Below are positions 5,174-7,128 of a DNA stretch of 7,128 nt, one piece after another. The translations under genes were made by a program, and so were the position numbers. Position 1 is the stretch's first letter; the number at the start of each line of letters is the position of its first letter. The DNA comes from an uncultured Neisseriaceae bacterium (lineage in GTDB: Bacteria > Pseudomonadota > Gammaproteobacteria > Burkholderiales > UBA11063): contig CALFYC010000158.1 of NCBI GenBank assembly GCA_937952895.1, forward strand, positions 1 through 7,128. Direction: 5' to 3'. Under the pieces are notes generated by a model. It made no database searches. It worked only from the letters and a program-made list of their open reading frames with translations, and had not been told where the DNA came from.

Positions 5174-7128
5174 TTATTTAAACTTATCTGATATTCGCAT
5201 AGCCACGATAAAAAATAGTGGGACAAATAAGGTTGACAAAAATGTTGAACCAAGTGTTCCACCAATTATGCCAGTTCCTACTGAATGTTGAGCATTTGCA
5301 CCAGCACCGCTTGCTGTGGCTAATGGAACAGCACCAAACACGAAAGCAATTGACGTCATGATAATTGGTCTAAATCTTAGTTTTGCCGCCAAAAGGGCAG
5401 CATCTCTAAATGAGGCTCCATGTTTTCTAACTTCCTCAATTGCAAACTCTAAAATTAAAATTGAATTTTTAGCGGATAAGCCAATTAAAGTTAATAAACT
5501 AATCTGGAAATAAAGATCATTTGGTTTTTTAAAGATTACCAAGACTATGGCGGCACCAAATAAAGCAAATGGTAGTGCAAATAGTACTGCAGTAGGTAAT
5601 GTCCATAATTCATAAAGTGCAACTAAAATTAGAAATACCATAGTGATTCCTAATCCAAATGCAATTTGTGATTGATTCCCTGCAAGATTTTGTTGGTATG
5701 CGGGACCAAACCATTTAATCGCATAAGTTTTGCCTAAAGCTTTAGGAACAGCATCAGTAATTGCTGCCATTACTTGACCTTGGGTATAACCTTCCTTGCT
5801 ATTTGGGTCAGCTACTATTTGGCTTGCCAAGTAATCATTAAATCTAGTTACTACTTCAGGTCCATTTTTAAATTGAATGTTTGCTAAACTTCCAACTGGG
5901 ATATTGTCGCCAGATTTGGTTTTGACATAAACAGTGCTTAGTAAATCTGGATTTTTACGGTAATCATATTGTGCTTGTAAAATAACCCAATATAAATCAT
6001 TCCATTTAGTAAAATAGTTTACATAGTAGTTACCAAATACAGCTTGTAATGTATTATAGACATCTGCATAAGTAACACCATAAATATAAGCTTTTTTAGC
6101 ATCCATGGTAACATATAGTTGAGGTGTTGCTACGCTATAGAATTGATGTGCACCTGATATCGATGGATAATTTTTTTCTAAGTAGTCAACTAATTTTACC
6201 GAATCATGATACATTTGCATAACTGTTACTGGCTGTTTTGCTTCTAAATAAAAAGTTACTCCTCCAGTTGGGCTCATTCCACGAATAGGTGGTTGATTAT
6301 ATGAAAGAGCAACGATATCCTTATTTTCATGATTAATTTCATTAGTCTTTTCAATTAAAGCATTGATACCATCACTAGCTTTGGTTCGGTCACCATAAGG
6401 AGTGGTGATGATACTCAGTGATGCTGTATTAGTTTTAAGTGCACCGTTATCTAATAAATCTAGCCCACCAAGTAGGGCAATGCGATCAATTTGTGGTAAT
6501 GACATTACTTTTTTTATAACTTTATCTGTTTCTTCTAATAAATAATCCATTGATCCTGCTGGAGTTACATGAATTGTATCATAATAATAGCCCATGTCTT
6601 CAAGTGGAATTAGAGATGTCGGAATTTTAATAAACATGATAACAGTTGCAATTACTACCATTCCCCATATAGAAAATGCTGTTTTTTCATGGTCAATAAA
6701 CCAGGTAACAATTTTTATGTAAAGATCTCTAAACTTATCAAATCCATTATTAAACCATCTAAAAAATATAAATTTAGGTTTATTATGGGTATGTTCTGCA
6801 CCTTTTAAGAATATTGCACATAACATTGGGGTAAAAGTTAATGCAACTAGTCCAGATAAAAATACTGAAACAGCAACCGTTACTGCGAACTGCTGCATTA
6901 ATACTCCACTAAAACCACCTAAAAATGCAACTGGTAGAAATACCGCATTTAATACAAGAACAATTGCAATAATTGGTGCGGCAACTTCTTGCATGGCTTT
7001 GATTGACGCATCTAGTGAGTTAAGCTTCTCTTCTGTCATAATTCGTTCAACGCACTCAAGGACGACAATTGCATCATCTACCACAATCCCAATAGCTAAA
7101 ACCATCCCAAATAGTGTCAAGTTATTAA
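5174..7128 (-). CDS. Partial gene (5' end missing): HAE-1 family RND multidrug efflux pump, AcrB-type
   Basis: This is the inner-membrane, proton-driven pump subunit of a tripartite efflux system. The frame is open to the right edge; 650 residues are visible, matching about AcrB residue 391 to the end. A TTG at 7120 is internal, not a start: its context (NNLTLFGMVLAIG) matches the middle of AcrB transmembrane helix 4. The proton-relay residues are present: Asp-Asp at visible 17-18 (AcrB D407/D408) and Lys at 553 (SAKNS; AcrB K940). Helices 4-6 span visible 1-107, helix 7 lies near 150-170, the second periplasmic porter/docking loop covers about 172-485, and helices 8-12 follow to 645. GAGANAQHSVGTG near 607-619 is the family's helix 11/12 motif. 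An adaptor (AcrA-like) gene may lie upstream beyond the right edge. No outer-membrane channel gene follows, since bcp is convergent 24 bases away. Substrates cannot be told. Confidence 0.95.
   Translation of the reverse strand, partial: NNLTLFGMVLAIGIVVDDAIVVLECVERIMTEEKLNSLDASIKAMQEVAAPIIAIVLVLNAVFLPVAFLGGFSGVLMQQFAVTVAVSVFLSGLVALTFTPMLCAIFLKGAEHTHNKPKFIFFRWFNNGFDKFRDLYIKIVTWFIDHEKTAFSIWGMVVIATVIMFIKIPTSLIPLEDMGYYYDTIHVTPAGSMDYLLEETDKVIKKVMSLPQIDRIALLGGLDLLDNGALKTNTASLSIITTPYGDRTKASDGINALIEKTNEINHENKDIVALSYNQPPIRGMSPTGGVTFYLEAKQPVTVMQMYHDSVKLVDYLEKNYPSISGAHQFYSVATPQLYVTMDAKKAYIYGVTYADVYNTLQAVFGNYYVNYFTKWNDLYWVILQAQYDYRKNPDLLSTVYVKTKSGDNIPVGSLANIQFKNGPEVVTRFNDYLASQIVADPNSKEGYTQGQVMAAITDAVPKALGKTYAIKWFGPAYQQNLAGNQSQIAFGLGITMVFLILVALYELWTLPTAVLFALPFALFGAAIVLVIFKKPNDLYFQISLLTLIGLSAKNSILILEFAIEEVRKHGASFRDAALLAAKLRFRPIIMTSIAFVFGAVPLATASGAGANAQHSVGTGIIGGTLGSTFLSTLFVPLFFIVAMRISDKFK

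Noticed and set aside
5316..5513. A plus-strand open frame inside the efflux pump gene.
   Set aside because: It is the antisense shadow of the conserved helix 10-11 region of the pump, with no ribosome site or independent coding signal.
7118..7120. TTG as the start codon of the efflux pump gene.
   Set aside because: The sequence on both sides matches the interior of AcrB transmembrane helix 4; about 390 residues lie beyond the window.

Overview
The window is AT-rich bacterial DNA with ordinary housekeeping genes. The MetK protein reads like a betaproteobacterial enzyme, closest by memory to the Neisseria version. The co-occurrence of a small RRM protein, YicC, GrxC and Bcp fits a proteobacterium. 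My best inference is a low-GC member of the Betaproteobacteria, perhaps of or near the Neisseriales. No search was run to confirm this.

Layout from left to right. Positions 1-1494 (+) hold the 3' part of a gene for a large, probably exported beta-rich protein of unknown function. A 265-base gap follows, containing an extended -10 promoter and a leader of about 130 nt, then metK (1760-2917, +), which makes S-adenosylmethionine. The next gap (2918-3199) carries a strong imperfect hairpin with a CCUCCU loop, then the promoter and AU-rich leader of a 92-residue RRM RNA-binding protein (3200-3478, +). A bidirectional terminator separates that gene from yicC (3511-4383, -). A divergent 62-base gap leads to a two-gene redox operon, grxC (4446-4700, +) and a bcp/prxQ-type peroxiredoxin (4712-5149, +). 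Convergent to it is the C-terminal part of an HAE-1 (AcrB-type) RND efflux pump, which runs off the right edge (5174-7128, -).

The most interesting part is the metK leader. It starts at the predicted transcription start with a stem-loop whose loop and 3' tail carry what I recognise as the SAM-II riboswitch pattern: GATTT, then CCC in the loop, then AGCTAAA-NN-GGG downstream, with a possible pseudoknot. The same AGCTAAA strand can pair instead with a perfect downstream copy (TAGCTAAAT/ATTTAGCTA). That alternative hairpin overlaps the 5' arm of a third stem (CTACGAA/TTCGTAG), which covers the metK Shine-Dalgarno sequence. The three helices make a self-consistent feedback switch: with SAM the aptamer forms, the ribosome site is covered and MetK production falls.

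Two further points stand out. The hairpin downstream of metK may be a small RNA with an anti-Shine-Dalgarno loop. The peroxiredoxin lacks the usual second cysteine and sits directly behind a glutaredoxin, which suggests a Grx/glutathione-coupled enzyme.
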